Position numbers and translations under genes: made by a program. From Chitinophagales bacterium (GTDB taxonomy: Bacteria; Bacteroidota; Bacteroidia; Chitinophagales; Chitinophagaceae), in the NCBI GenBank assembly GCA_025353485.1, contig JANXQO010000172.1:1-64000 (forward strand): a DNA stretch of 64,000 bases, given 5' to 3'. Below the pieces are notes generated by a model. It had not been told where the DNA came from. It searched no databases and saw nothing but the letters and a program-made list of their open reading frames with translations. The first letter of the stretch is position 1, and every line of letters begins with the position of its first letter. Below, piece after piece: positions 40,839 to 50,705 of the stretch.

Positions 40839-42776
40839 ATGTCATATCCATATCAAATAAAATCTTTAGAAGAATATAATTTAGCGTATAAAAAAAGTGT
40901 AGAAGACCCCGAAGGATTTTGGGGGAATATTGCAGAGAATTTCGTCTGGAAAAAAAAATGGGATAGTGTGTTAGAGTGGAATTTTAAGGAACCAAAAATA
41001 GAATGGTTCAAAGGCGCTAAACTAAATATCACTGAAAATTGTATTGATCGCCATCTTGAAAAACTGGGAGATAAACCGGCCATTATTTGGGAGCCAAATA
41101 ATCCTGAAGAAAGAACAAGAGTGGTAACTTATTCACGGCTCCATAAAAGAGTTTGCCAGTTTGCACAGGTGCTTAAAAACAATGGTGTAGAAAAAGGCGA
41201 CAGGGTTTGTATCTACATGGGAATGGTACCTGAGCTTGCTTATGCGGTTTTAGGCTGTGCAAGAATTGGTGCCATTCACAGCGTTATATTCGGAGGATTT
41301 TCTGCACAAAGTATTGCTGACAGGTTATTTGATGCACAGGCAGAATACATTGTTACCTGCGATGGCGCATACCGCGGCGGTAAAGACATTCCTCTAAAAT
41401 CTATTATTGACGACGCGTTGATCGGTAACAGAATAATTATAAAAGTTATTGTTTATACAAGAACGAGAACGCCGGTCTCCATGATAAAAGGAAGAGATGT
41501 TTGGTGGGAAGATGAAATGGAATATGCAGAATCACAAATAGAGAAAGATAATATAATAACTATGCCGGCAACAGAGATGGATGCCGAAGATCCGCTCTTT
41601 ATTTTATACACTTCGGGTTCTACCGGTAAACCAAAAGGTGTTGTACATAGCAGCGCCGGTTACATGGTTTGGACCAACTACACTTTTGTAAATGTGTTTC
41701 AATATAAACCGGGAGATATATTTTTCTGCACAGCAGATGTTGGCTGGATAACAGGCCACAGTTATATTTTGTATGGACCATTAAGTGCAGGCGCTACCAG
41801 CGTAATGTTTGAAGGCATTCCAACATGGCCTGATGCCGGAAGATTTTGGGACATAGTTGATAAATATAAAGTGAACACAATTTACACAGCGCCTACTGCC
41901 ATAAGAAGTTTAATGAGTTATGGCTTGGAACCATTAAAAGGAAAAGATCTTTCATCATTAAAAGTTTTGGGTACAGTTGGCGAACCAATTAATGAAGAAG
42001 CATGGCATTGGTATGATAAAAATATTGGTAAAGGAAAATGCCCGATAGTTGATACCTGGTGGCAGACAGAAACGGGTGGAATTTTAATTTCAAACTTTGC
42101 AGGAATAACACCTGCAAAACCAAGTTGGGCAACATTGCCAATGCCCGGTGTTCAGCCATTATTGGTAGATGAAAAAGGTGATGAAGCTACCGAACCCGAT
42201 GAAGATGGTTTATTAAAAGGCAACCTTTGCATCAAAACTCCATGGCCGGCAATATTGCGCACAACTTACGGTGATCATGAACGTTGCCGTACCAATTATT
42301 TTGCTGCTTACCCTGATCTTTATTTTACCGGTGATGGCGCTCTAAAAAATAAAGATGGCTTTTACAGGATAACGGGAAGAGTGGATGATGTATTAAATGT
42401 TAGCGGCCATCGCATTGGTACTGCTGAAGTAGAGAATGCGATCAACATGCATGCAGGTGTTATAGAAAGCGCTGTGGTGGGCTATCCGCACGATATTAAA
42501 GGACAGGGAATTTACGCATTTGTGATTTACAGTCACATGCATATTGATGAAGAGCAAACCCGCAAAGACATTTTTCAAACAGTAAGCAGGGTTATTGGTG
42601 CCATTGCAAAACCTGATAAAATTCAATTTGTAACCGGGTTGCCAAAAACAAGAAGCGGAAAAATAATGCGGAGAATATTGAGAAAAATAGCAGAAGGTGA
42701 AACAAAAAATTTAGGTGATACTACTACATTGCTGGATCCGGGAGTTGTTGAAGAAATAACTAAAGGGAAAATATAA
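40839..42776 (+). CDS. acs: Acetyl-CoA synthetase
   Basis: A 645-residue AMP-forming enzyme that activates acetate to acetyl-CoA. Motifs: the P-loop-like LYTSGSTGKPKGVVHS, then TWWQTETGG, YFTGDGA with RVDDVLNVSGHRIGTAEVE, and the acetylation-controlled lysine in KTRSGKIMRRILR. The full family length is present. The stop codon is followed at once by the queA start, so the two genes are translationally coupled although unrelated in function. Confidence 0.96.
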   Translation: MSYPYQIKSLEEYNLAYKKSVEDPEGFWGNIAENFVWKKKWDSVLEWNFKEPKIEWFKGAKLNITENCIDRHLEKLGDKPAIIWEPNNPEERTRVVTYSRLHKRVCQFAQVLKNNGVEKGDRVCIYMGMVPELAYAVLGCARIGAIHSVIFGGFSAQSIADRLFDAQAEYIVTCDGAYRGGKDIPLKSIIDDALIGNRIIIKVIVYTRTRTPVSMIKGRDVWWEDEMEYAESQIEKDNIITMPATEMDAEDPLFILYTSGSTGKPKGVVHSSAGYMVWTNYTFVNVFQYKPGDIFFCTADVGWITGHSYILYGPLSAGATSVMFEGIPTWPDAGRFWDIVDKYKVNTIYTAPTAIRSLMSYGLEPLKGKDLSSLKVLGTVGEPINEEAWHWYDKNIGKGKCPIVDTWWQTETGGILISNFAGITPAKPSWATLPMPGVQPLLVDEKGDEATEPDEDGLLKGNLCIKTPWPAILRTTYGDHERCRTNYFAAYPDLYFTGDGALKNKDGFYRITGRVDDVLNVSGHRIGTAEVENAINMHAGVIESAVVGYPHDIKGQGIYAFVIYSHMHIDEEQTRKDIFQTVSRVIGAIAKPDKIQFVTGLPKTRSGKIMRRILRKIAEGETKNLGDTTTLLDPGVVEEITKGKI

Positions 42777-44021
42777 ATGCATCCTAAGCACCTTTCGATA
42801 AATGATTTTACCTATCATTTACCAGTCGAAAAAATAGCACTCCATCCTCTTGAGAAAAGAGATCAATCAAAATTATTGATCTATAAAAATGGAGAGATCA
42901 TAGAAGATATTTATAAAAATATTGCTGATCATCTTCCTGAAAATTCTCTTCTTATTTTTAATAATACTAAAGTTATTCCTGCAAGAATATTATTTAAAAA
43001 ACAGACAGGTGGAACAATTGAAATATTTTGTTTAGAACCATTTGAAGAGAATGCAGAGTACACAACCGTGATGAGTAAAACTGGTTCTGCCAAATGGAAA
43101 TGTATGATCGGCGGGGCAAGTAAATGGAAAAAAGACGGCTTAACAAAAAAAATAAAAATTAATAATCAAGAGGTAGAACTTACCGCAACGCTGAAACAAA
43201 AACTTACTGATGCTTATGTAACTGAATTCAGCTGGCAGCCTTCTCATTATTCCTTTTCAGAAATAATTGAACAGGTGGGTGAAATTCCTTTGCCGCCCTA
43301 CATTAAAAGGGATGTGGAGGAAAATGATAAAGAAAGATACCAGACTATTTATGCGGAACATAAAGGATCAGTTGCTGCACCAACAGCAGGTTTACATTTT
43401 ACACCCGAAGTATTTTCATCTCTTGAAAATAAAAATATTAAAACAGATTTTGTTACTCTTCATGTTGGCGCAGGAACATTTAAGCCTGTTAAATCACCAA
43501 CAATGCAGGAGCATGAGATGCATGCAGAGTGGCTAGATGTTACCGTTTCAACAATTGAAAATATTTTAGATAATCTGTCAAAAAATATAATCGCAGTTGG
43601 AACAACTTCTTTAAGAACAATTGAAAGCCTGTACTGGATGGGAGTGAAAACTTTTAGTAATAATAATTGCAATCTTCAGGATTTGGAAATAAAACAATGG
43701 GAAGTTTATGATGAGTTATCAAAACAAAACATAGATGCCAACATTGCTTTAGCATCTTTAATAACATGGATGAAAAAAAATGAGCAACAAAAATTATTTA
43801 TCAAAACACAAATTCTTATTGCGCCCGGTTATCAATTTAAAATTGCCATTGCATTGATAACAAATTTTCATCAACCGGGATCTACTTTATTATTATTGGT
43901 TGCTGCAATTACTAAAGACTGGAGAAGAATTTATGAATATGCTTTAAAGAATGATTTTAGATTTTTGAGTTATGGAGATGGTTGTTTAATAAGCCCCCTG
44001 TCCCATAAAAGGGGGACTTAA
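42777..44021 (+). CDS. queA: tRNA preQ1(34) S-adenosylmethionine ribosyltransferase-isomerase
   Basis: Adds and rearranges the ribosyl of SAM to make epoxyqueuosine in tRNA anticodons. Recognised by SLLIFNNTKVIPARIL, GEIPLPPYIKRDVEENDKER, AAPTAGLHFTPEV and HVGAGTFKPVK, in that order. The last residues (about SPLSHKRGT) are read from a palindromic repeat and are probably not ancestral. The ATG directly abuts the acs stop codon. No other queuosine genes are in the window. Confidence 0.95.
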   Translation: MHPKHLSINDFTYHLPVEKIALHPLEKRDQSKLLIYKNGEIIEDIYKNIADHLPENSLLIFNNTKVIPARILFKKQTGGTIEIFCLEPFEENAEYTTVMSKTGSAKWKCMIGGASKWKKDGLTKKIKINNQEVELTATLKQKLTDAYVTEFSWQPSHYSFSEIIEQVGEIPLPPYIKRDVEENDKERYQTIYAEHKGSVAAPTAGLHFTPEVFSSLENKNIKTDFVTLHVGAGTFKPVKSPTMQEHEMHAEWLDVTVSTIENILDNLSKNIIAVGTTSLRTIESLYWMGVKTFSNNNCNLQDLEIKQWEVYDELSKQNIDANIALASLITWMKKNEQQKLFIKTQILIAPGYQFKIAIALITNFHQPGSTLLLLVAAITKDWRRIYEYALKNDFRFLSYGDGCLISPLSHKRGT

Positions 44022-44134
44022 AGCGCCAGTTTATTTTTAATTTAGTGAATTTTTTATAGTGCAAATTTCCATATTAAGAACTATGTATTCCCGAAAGAAT
44101 CCCAATCTAAGCTTCCCCTTCGGGGGACAGGGGG
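43994..44134. repeat. Inverted CCCCCTGTCCC repeat spanning the queA end
   Basis: CCCCCTGTCCC (43994-44004) is exactly complementary to GGGACAGGGGG (44124-44134), which is followed by TTTTTATTTTT. Between them are smaller hairpins, including CCCC-TTCG-GGGG (44115-44126). The left arm supplies the last queA codons; the whole may serve as terminator between queA and the convergent L,D-transpeptidase gene. Confidence 0.8.
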
Positions 44135-44137
44135 TTT

Positions 44138-44725
44138 TTATTTTTGTATTGTAACCGGCGTACCCGAAGGAATATAACTATACAGATCTTTTGCTTCGCT
44201 GTATTTTAATGATATACATCCATCGGTCCAGTTTTGAAAATAATCAACTGTCCATTCTTCCTGTGGCCGTGTAGCATGAATGGCAATACCGCTGCCTATT
44301 CTTGCCTTCCTGGGAATAAGCCCCCGGGACTGTCTTTCATTAAATTTTTTTATGCTTTCTTCGTTAGGAAAATCCAATAATAATTCAGGACCCCATTGAG
44401 GATGAATTTTTTTAAGTAAAATTTTGAAGTGCCCTTCCGGCGTTCTTTTATCTCCCTCCATGTATTTATCATTCTGATCTTTACTGCCAAATACCACAGG
44501 GTAAGTTGCATACCAGCCCTCTGCATCATACACCTTTAATTCATAATCCGATTTATCAATGATGATGTAATAAGGATTATTCTTAACTGTATGGCCTGAT
44601 GATGAAGGAAAATTTACAGCAGCGTAAGATTCTTTTTTAATTATCTTTTTCTTTTTAGGTTTAATAAATGAAAAAAATAAAAACGAAAATGAAAGAAGGA
44701 TAAAGGTTTGCCAAAAGGTTTTCAT
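44138..44725 (-). CDS. L,D-transpeptidase (YkuD domain)
   Basis: A 195-residue periplasmic enzyme from ATG 44725 with an N-terminal signal-anchor (MKTFWQTFILLSFSFLFFSF). The YkuD motif is AIHATRPQEEW with H140, then WTDGCISL with the nucleophile C160. It likely makes 3-3 cross-links in peptidoglycan or anchors proteins to it. An upstream extension to 44779 has no believable start. It converges with queA across a palindromic repeat. Confidence 0.9.
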   Translation of the reverse strand: MKTFWQTFILLSFSFLFFSFIKPKKKKIIKKESYAAVNFPSSSGHTVKNNPYYIIIDKSDYELKVYDAEGWYATYPVVFGSKDQNDKYMEGDKRTPEGHFKILLKKIHPQWGPELLLDFPNEESIKKFNERQSRGLIPRKARIGSGIAIHATRPQEEWTVDYFQNWTDGCISLKYSEAKDLYSYIPSGTPVTIQK

Positions 44726-44836
44726 TTGCAAGGCCGGGTTTATCCAAAAATAATTTAAACGAAATGCCTTGCAAAACATTTTGCGTTAACTGAAAAACAA
44801 TTAACTTTTTTTCAACAGGAGGAAAGAGATTAAAAA

Positions 44837-45721
44837 TTAATCCCATTGTTTATCTTCAATTGCTTTTTGTTTGGCAACTCTTGCGGAAATAAAAATACTC
44901 ACCTCATATAACAAAATAAGAGGAACCGCTACAATGGTTTGGCTTGTCCAGTCAGGTGATGGAGTAATTACTGCAGCCACGATCAATATAATGACGTATG
45001 CATATTTACGGTATGTTTTTAAATACTTCGGAGTAATGAGCCCAATTTTTGAAAGAACATATGCTAAAACCGGCAGCTCAAATGCAATACCGCAACCAAG
45101 AATAATATTTACAAGCGTATCAATATAATCTTCCAGACTGGGCAAATAGGTTTGTGAGCCCAACGTACCAATTTTAAAGCTTGCTAAAAAATTAAAAGTA
45201 AAAGGTGCTAACAAAAAATAACCGAATGCCCCTCCGGTAAAAAAACAAAGAGAAACCCATCCAATACTGCCCCGTGAATATTTTAATTCTTTGGATGATA
45301 AAGCCGGTTTGATAAAGCGCCATAACTCCCAGAATAAATAAGGAAACGCAATGATCAGCCCACCCATAAAAGAAATATTAAGAGCAGAAGAAAAAGAACC
45401 GCTGACAGTATTTATTAATAATGGAATTTTTACAGGAGGCATGCATAAGGAATTGCCAAGGTGAAGTTTATGCCCCAAATTACATAATGCCGAATAGGTA
45501 ACAAAACTCTCTCTTGCCGGGGCATATATGATGTTGTCAAATATCCAGTCAATAAAAACAAATACAAGGATGGCACCAATTACTAAAGCAATGGCAGCCC
45601 TTACAATGTGCCAGCGAAGAACTTCAAGATGATCAATAAAGCTCATTTCAGCTTTTTCTCCGTCATCCTTTCCTCTAATTTTTTTAAAAAAAGATTTTCT
45701 ATCTGATGCTTTTACACTCAA
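44837..45721 (-). CDS. tatC: Sec-independent protein translocase TatC
   Basis: A six-helix membrane protein that recognises twin-arginine signal peptides. The N-terminal MSFIDHLEVLRWHI is the hallmark (E and R of the [LV]EELR motif), and FRYAYVIIL-like and ITPSPDW segments at the C-terminal half match TatC. The longest frame begins with TTG 45721, giving a charged leader usual in Bacteroidota TatC; ATG 45646 is an alternative that would start at MSFIDHLE. tatA/B partners are not in the window. Confidence 0.93.
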   Translation of the reverse strand: MSVKASDRKSFFKKIRGKDDGEKAEMSFIDHLEVLRWHIVRAAIALVIGAILVFVFIDWIFDNIIYAPARESFVTYSALCNLGHKLHLGNSLCMPPVKIPLLINTVSGSFSSALNISFMGGLIIAFPYLFWELWRFIKPALSSKELKYSRGSIGWVSLCFFTGGAFGYFLLAPFTFNFLASFKIGTLGSQTYLPSLEDYIDTLVNIILGCGIAFELPVLAYVLSKIGLITPKYLKTYRKYAYVIILIVAAVITPSPDWTSQTIVAVPLILLYEVSIFISARVAKQKAIEDKQWD

Positions 45722-45797
45722 TTTTATAATTTGTTAACTATTTACGCAAAGATAATGGTTAGGGATGTTAGATGTAAGCCTGCAACCATTTCAATTA

Positions 45798-48700
45798 TTA
45801 GCTTACTGCAATTTTTTTTACGCTGCCGGTACGCTTTAATGCACCCCAGCCCTGTAACTCACCTTTTATTGCCCTGATAAACGATTTAAAAAGGATGTAA
45901 TACATCATTTGGCGATAAATTAACCGTTGTGGTATCATCCAAAAAAGCTTTTTATAATCTTCTTTTTCAAAAGCGAACGCAAGTGCAGCGCCTGCCAGAT
46001 CAACCAAAGTAAATATTCCATAATACAAAAGAATATGAGGAACACTTGCTACAACAATATTCATTGATGCAGCAATTAAACTAACTGCCAGTATAAGATC
46101 AGCAAGAGGGGCTAAGAAAGGTAATATCATTTGAAAAAAAAGAATGTTAGGCATAGCCACCATTCCAAAATTTTTATACTTAGGATTGAGTACAGCATCC
46201 CTGTGTTTCCAAAAACATTGCATTACACCAAAGCTCCACCGAAAACGCTGCCGCATAAATTGCCTGAATGTCTCAGGAGCTTCTGTATATGAAATTGCTT
46301 TAGAACAATTACGAACTATGTATCCCTTACGATGCAAACGCATTGTGAGATCACAATCCTCTGCCAAAGTATCTGTGGTAAAGCCTCCTGCAATTTTTAT
46401 GGCTTCTTTATTAAACGCACCTATTGCGCCGGGAACAACTGTTATACAATTAAGCAGATCAAATGCACGCCTGTCAAAATTTTGGGATGTGATGTACTCA
46501 ATGCTTTGCCATTTAGTTATGATGTTTACTTCGTTACCAACTTTTACATTGCCGGCAACAGCGGCAACTTTTTTATTATCAAAATATTTTATTAAGTTAG
46601 AAACAGCATCTGACTTTAATTGTGTATCCGCATCAATGCATACTACATAATCTGCTTTGGAATTTTCAATACCAAAATTTAATGCTGTTGCTTTACCTCC
46701 ATTTTGTTTTGTAAATACATAAACGTTGGAGACATTATTAAAAGCATCCTTTACTGTTTTACAGGTTTCATCTTTACTTCCATCATCAACAAAAATTACT
46801 TCCAGGTTTGGATAATCCTGGACTATTAAACTTTTAACCGTTCTTACAGCATTAACCTGCTCATTATACGCCGGAATTATTACACTAACCAATGGAGCAT
46901 TGTTTGTGTCAAAAACAAAATTATGGCCATTTCTTTCACCAACTTCCTTACGTTTTTGAATTGCAGCAAGAACCGCCATAGCAATCATTCTTCCAATAGA
47001 TAATATAATTCCGATTATAAATAAAGAGAATAAAATATGCCCACTCCAATAAGCTGTTTCTGCCAAAAAGAAATTCAAATTCATTATCCATCCATTACGT
47101 GATGGTGGTACAGGAGGCATTACAACATCTTTAGTTTCCCCCATCAGGTCAGCAATGGTCGTAAACTTGTAACCTTTGTCTTTAAAATATTTTATTATCA
47201 TGGGCAATGCATCAACCGTGGGCTGCCTGGTATTTCCACCGGCATCGTGTAATAATATTATACTCGCATTTCTTGTTTCCACCTGGCTTATAACCCTTGC
47301 CACAATAGAATCTGCAGTTACACCAGGCTGCCAATCCATCGGGTCAATACTTTCTGCAACTGTTAAATAATTTTCGTCCCTGCTCCTTGCAATAGGTTCA
47401 AGCTCTTCGTAAGTATGAGGTTCGGAATCGGCATTATAAGGTGCCCTGAATAAAATGGTTGACCTGCCTGTTATACTTTCGATAAGCAGACGGGTAGCTT
47501 TCATTTCAATTGCTGCCCTAACCAAACTCATCTTTGCAATATTATGATGGGTGAATGTGTGATTACCTATTTCAAATCCATCTTTATAAATACGTTGAAG
47601 AATCGGAATATTACTTTCTGCTGCCAAACCAACAATAAAAAAGGTTGCAGGTATTTTTTCTTTTTCAAGAATATCTAAAATTTGGGGTGTATACTCATCA
47701 CTTGGCCCATCATCAAAAGTGAGAATAAGTTTATGTCCCTTTCCTATTGTGGTATCTTCTGCAAACTTTCTTATAACGTAGCCCGATGGAAGTTGTAAAT
47801 AATCCTGCTCTGCAATTAATTGACCTGTACTGTCAATTTCAAATTTTATTTTTCCTACCTGTGGAACATAAAGAATATCGAGTATTTCTCCTTCGCCATC
47901 AAAGCCAACATTATCAGGTATTATTGGTATGGTAGATAATAAATTAAAATTATAAGGATGTGCTTCTAAAGCATCATTGCTAAGATCCATGTTATAGTAA
48001 TTCCACATCCTGGTGTCTTCGCTTCCAAGCCTCCACAATGCCGTTCCGGCCGTGGCATATTCATCACTAAACCTTAGAATATTAAAAGTGGTTGCAGCAT
48101 CTGTAAACCAAACTTCATGCGTGTTTTTTTTTATATTACCATCTTCATCCTCCTGTTCTGAAACATAGCTATAATGTAGATTGTAACTGTCATTATCATA
48201 AATTATTTTTGCACCAAGCACTTTGGCTTTATTGATAGCCTGGTTATAAGTATACACTGAATCCTGTTTTCCATTTGCCCAATCGTAACCAAAACCTCCT
48301 ATGCCTAAAATTATTTTATCAGATTGTATTTTTGAGGCTGTCCAATCCATTGCATCTTCAATCCATTTTTGAGCGCTAACAGGCCCCGGACCTGTTGAAT
48401 TATTAGACTGATCATAAGCCATCAGAATTACATAATCATTGTAATCAGATAATTTTTTATAATCATAATCATTATTTTTCGGCGCAACATCCATTGTTAC
48501 TGTCATCCCATGGGCATGCAATGTTTCGTATAATTTTTTTTGAAAAGAAGTGAGTGGTTCATTGGTTTTTTCAATTAGTTCTTCAAAGTCAATATTAATA
48601 CCACTAAAATTATAATGGCTAAGTGTATCAATAACCTGTTTTATAAATTTATTTCTAACAACAGTATCACTTAATATTTTATGCAATAGCTTACCATCAA

Positions 48701-49259
48701 AACTTTTTAAAGAAGAATTAAAGTTGGAAAGCATTGGCATTATACGCAAATTCTTTAATTGCATTAGAGCAAGACCTGCACTATCAATTCTTGTTTGTAA
48801 CCGCAAAGTTGTTGTATCAATAAAAAACCATTCAGGAAAAATTGTATTAAGTTTATCACCGTACTTTTCCAGAGCAGGCAAAGAAGTATTGGCTGTCCAG
48901 GGAGTGTAAAATGCAGCTCTTATGTAAGGAATTTTTTCTGCACTGTTTTCAGGAGTAATTTTTTTAAGTTTTCTCAAAGAATCTTCCTTTTCCTTATTAA
49001 TTAGAAATTGCTTAAAACCTTTAATTTTTTTATTTTGAAAAAAAGGGATAGACAATGGATTGGAAGGATCCATTTGCAACTGATAATTTTTTGCCTTAGC
49101 CTGGCGGTTTGGCATGGATGGAAGTGAACCGCTAAATAAAGCCAGACCCAAAACCACTAATAAAAATATTGCAACCATAGCCAGTACCCTGCTGGTCCAC
49201 TTTACGCTTTTCCAACGTATTCTTTTTTTGGTTTGAAAAATTTGGGAAGCATTACTCAT
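45798..49259 (-). CDS. Three-domain protein: GH18 hydrolase, polysaccharide deacetylase, GT2 glycosyltransferase
   Basis: A 1153-residue membrane protein joining three carbohydrate activities. After an N-terminal helix (about 25-43), a GH18/YaaH-like domain spans about 110-450; its catalytic I-N-I-D224-F-E226 is intact in the last D and E. A NodB polysaccharide deacetylase domain (about 508-710) has all its motifs: TFDDGPS 514-520, HTFTH 567-571, FRAPY 604-608, and LLHDAGG. Helices near 735-765 lead to a GT2 domain (792-1050) with SVIIPAYNE, D876-A-D878, AEDCD and the QRFRW motif of processive synthases, then terminal helices. The set resembles a PgaB+PgaC or NodB+NodC system in a single chain. 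It may make, deacetylate and trim a beta-linked GlcNAc polymer. Confidence 0.92.
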   Translation of the reverse strand: MSNASQIFQTKKRIRWKSVKWTSRVLAMVAIFLLVVLGLALFSGSLPSMPNRQAKAKNYQLQMDPSNPLSIPFFQNKKIKGFKQFLINKEKEDSLRKLKKITPENSAEKIPYIRAAFYTPWTANTSLPALEKYGDKLNTIFPEWFFIDTTTLRLQTRIDSAGLALMQLKNLRIMPMLSNFNSSLKSFDGKLLHKILSDTVVRNKFIKQVIDTLSHYNFSGINIDFEELIEKTNEPLTSFQKKLYETLHAHGMTVTMDVAPKNNDYDYKKLSDYNDYVILMAYDQSNNSTGPGPVSAQKWIEDAMDWTASKIQSDKIILGIGGFGYDWANGKQDSVYTYNQAINKAKVLGAKIIYDNDSYNLHYSYVSEQEDEDGNIKKNTHEVWFTDAATTFNILRFSDEYATAGTALWRLGSEDTRMWNYYNMDLSNDALEAHPYNFNLLSTIPIIPDNVGFDGEGEILDILYVPQVGKIKFEIDSTGQLIAEQDYLQLPSGYVIRKFAEDTTIGKGHKLILTFDDGPSDEYTPQILDILEKEKIPATFFIVGLAAESNIPILQRIYKDGFEIGNHTFTHHNIAKMSLVRAAIEMKATRLLIESITGRSTILFRAPYNADSEPHTYEELEPIARSRDENYLTVAESIDPMDWQPGVTADSIVARVISQVETRNASIILLHDAGGNTRQPTVDALPMIIKYFKDKGYKFTTIADLMGETKDVVMPPVPPSRNGWIMNLNFFLAETAYWSGHILFSLFIIGIILSIGRMIAMAVLAAIQKRKEVGERNGHNFVFDTNNAPLVSVIIPAYNEQVNAVRTVKSLIVQDYPNLEVIFVDDGSKDETCKTVKDAFNNVSNVYVFTKQNGGKATALNFGIENSKADYVVCIDADTQLKSDAVSNLIKYFDNKKVAAVAGNVKVGNEVNIITKWQSIEYITSQNFDRRAFDLLNCITVVPGAIGAFNKEAIKIAGGFTTDTLAEDCDLTMRLHRKGYIVRNCSKAISYTEAPETFRQFMRQRFRWSFGVMQCFWKHRDAVLNPKYKNFGMVAMPNILFFQMILPFLAPLADLILAVSLIAASMNIVVASVPHILLYYGIFTLVDLAGAALAFAFEKEDYKKLFWMIPQRLIYRQMMYYILFKSFIRAIKGELQGWGALKRTGSVKKIAVS

Positions 49260-49339
49260 TGCCGCAAAGTTATATAAGCTGTAATGTAAAAATTATTTAA
49301 AAAAGAAGGTAGAGGAGAATGAATTAAAAGGGTGGCTGC

Positions 49340-49373
49340 TAAAAAAAGAAAGGACCCTGTAGAAACAAGGTCC
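49340..49373 (-). terminator. Intrinsic terminator downstream of prfA
   Basis: On the minus strand GGACC (49373-49369) pairs with GGTCC (49356-49352) around a 12-nt loop, followed by TTTCTTTTTTT. It lies about 150 nt past the prfA stop and before the three-domain gene, which therefore has its own promoter in 49260-49340. Confidence 0.6.
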
Positions 49374-49525
49374 GTTTACCAAAACTAACTGCTTATGAGA
49401 AAATTGACTTTTAAAACTTATGAAATACTATGATTCAAATAAGATGCCAAAAGTTTAAAGACAAATGTTAAGAAAAATATAATGTAACTGAAATAAGAAA
49501 AAATACTTTTTTTTTAACTGTGGTA

Positions 49526-50590
49526 CTAATTCTGAGGTGTAAGTTTTTCAGAATTCTCAGCAAATTGCAAAGCATCTATAAATTCCTGTACACCACCATT
49601 TAATACTGCATCTAAATTATATATTGTTAGCCCAATGCGGTGATCGGTTACTCTGCCTTGCGGATAGTTATACGTTCTTATTTTAGCAGAGCGGTCTCCT
49701 GTAAGTACCAGGCTTTTTCTATGTAGGGAAATTTCTTCCTCCTGCTTACGAACTGTTGCCTCGTAGAGTTTTGTACGCAACATTTGCATAGCCTTTTCCC
49801 GATTCCCCAATTGTGAGCGCTCTGTTTGGCATACTACAACGATGCCTGTAGGTATATGCGTTAAAAAAACTTTTGTTTCAACTTTGTTTACATTTTGTCC
49901 GCCTGCGCCGCCACTTCGGGCTGTTTCCATTTTTACATCACTTTCCTTTACTTCTACATCTATATCTTCTGCCTCGGGCATTACAGCAACTGTTGCTGCA
50001 CTGGTATGCACTCTTCCGCTGGCTTCTGTATCAGGTACTCTTTGCACCCGGTGAACACCACTTTCAAATTTTAAAGTTCCATATACATCATCTCCTGTTA
50101 CTTCTATCTGCACTTCTTTATAACCGCCAACGGTGCCTTCGCTTTCACTCAGCAATATTGTTTTCCATCCTTTCTTTTCACAATATTTCAGGTACATTCT
50201 CATAAGATCGCCTGCAAAAAGCGATGCCTCATCACCGCCGGTTCCTGCCCGTATTTCTAAAATGCAATTTTTTTCATCCTGCGGATCTTTAGGGATAAGC
50301 ATTGTTCGGATATGTTTTTCCAACTCTTCCTTTTTTTCCTGCATGGCAGGTAATTCTTCCTTTGCCAAATCTCTCATTTCGTTGTCGTCGCTGTTCAACA
50401 TTTCTTTATTAAATTCAATATCATCCAATACTTTGGCATATTCATTACGCACTTTTACAATTTTCTCAAGGCTTCTGTATTCCTTACTTATGGCGGTATA
50501 TTTTTTATTATCCCCTACAATTTCAGGGTTGGTTAATGCTACACCCAGGTTATCAAATCTTGCTTTTATTCCGTCCAGTTTATCTAACAT
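49526..50590 (-). CDS. prfA: Peptide chain release factor 1
   Basis: Recognises UAA and UAG and triggers peptide release. The GGQ catalytic loop is at G230-G231-Q232 ([10 protein letters not shown]), and the codon-recognition P-x-T is in [10 protein letters not shown], which matches RF1 and not RF2 (SPF). The length is 354 residues, normal for bacterial RF1. It is monocistronic on the minus strand and diverges from the amidohydrolase at 50706. Confidence 0.97.
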   Translation of the reverse strand: MLDKLDGIKARFDNLGVALTNPEIVGDNKKYTAISKEYRSLEKIVKVRNEYAKVLDDIEFNKEMLNSDDNEMRDLAKEELPAMQEKKEELEKHIRTMLIPKDPQDEKNCILEIRAGTGGDEASLFAGDLMRMYLKYCEKKGWKTILLSESEGTVGGYKEVQIEVTGDDVYGTLKFESGVHRVQRVPDTEASGRVHTSAATVAVMPEAEDIDVEVKESDVKMETARSGGAGGQNVNKVETKVFLTHIPTGIVVVCQTERSQLGNREKAMQMLRTKLYEATVRKQEEEISLHRKSLVLTGDRSAKIRTYNYPQGRVTDHRIGLTIYNLDAVLNGGVQEFIDALQFAENSEKLTPQN

Positions 50591-50705
50591 AATGCTGTAG
50601 TTAACAGCTCACCCATATGGGTAAGTGTTTAGAAATGCGCTAATGAGTAATAATAATTCTCTTCCGAAAAATTTCGGCAAATTTACATTATAACAGGTAA
50701 TCATT

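Noticed and set aside
49873-50205. Long frames antisense to prfA
   Set aside because: Shadows of the strongly conserved release factor gene; composition is Leu/Phe/His-rich without motifs.
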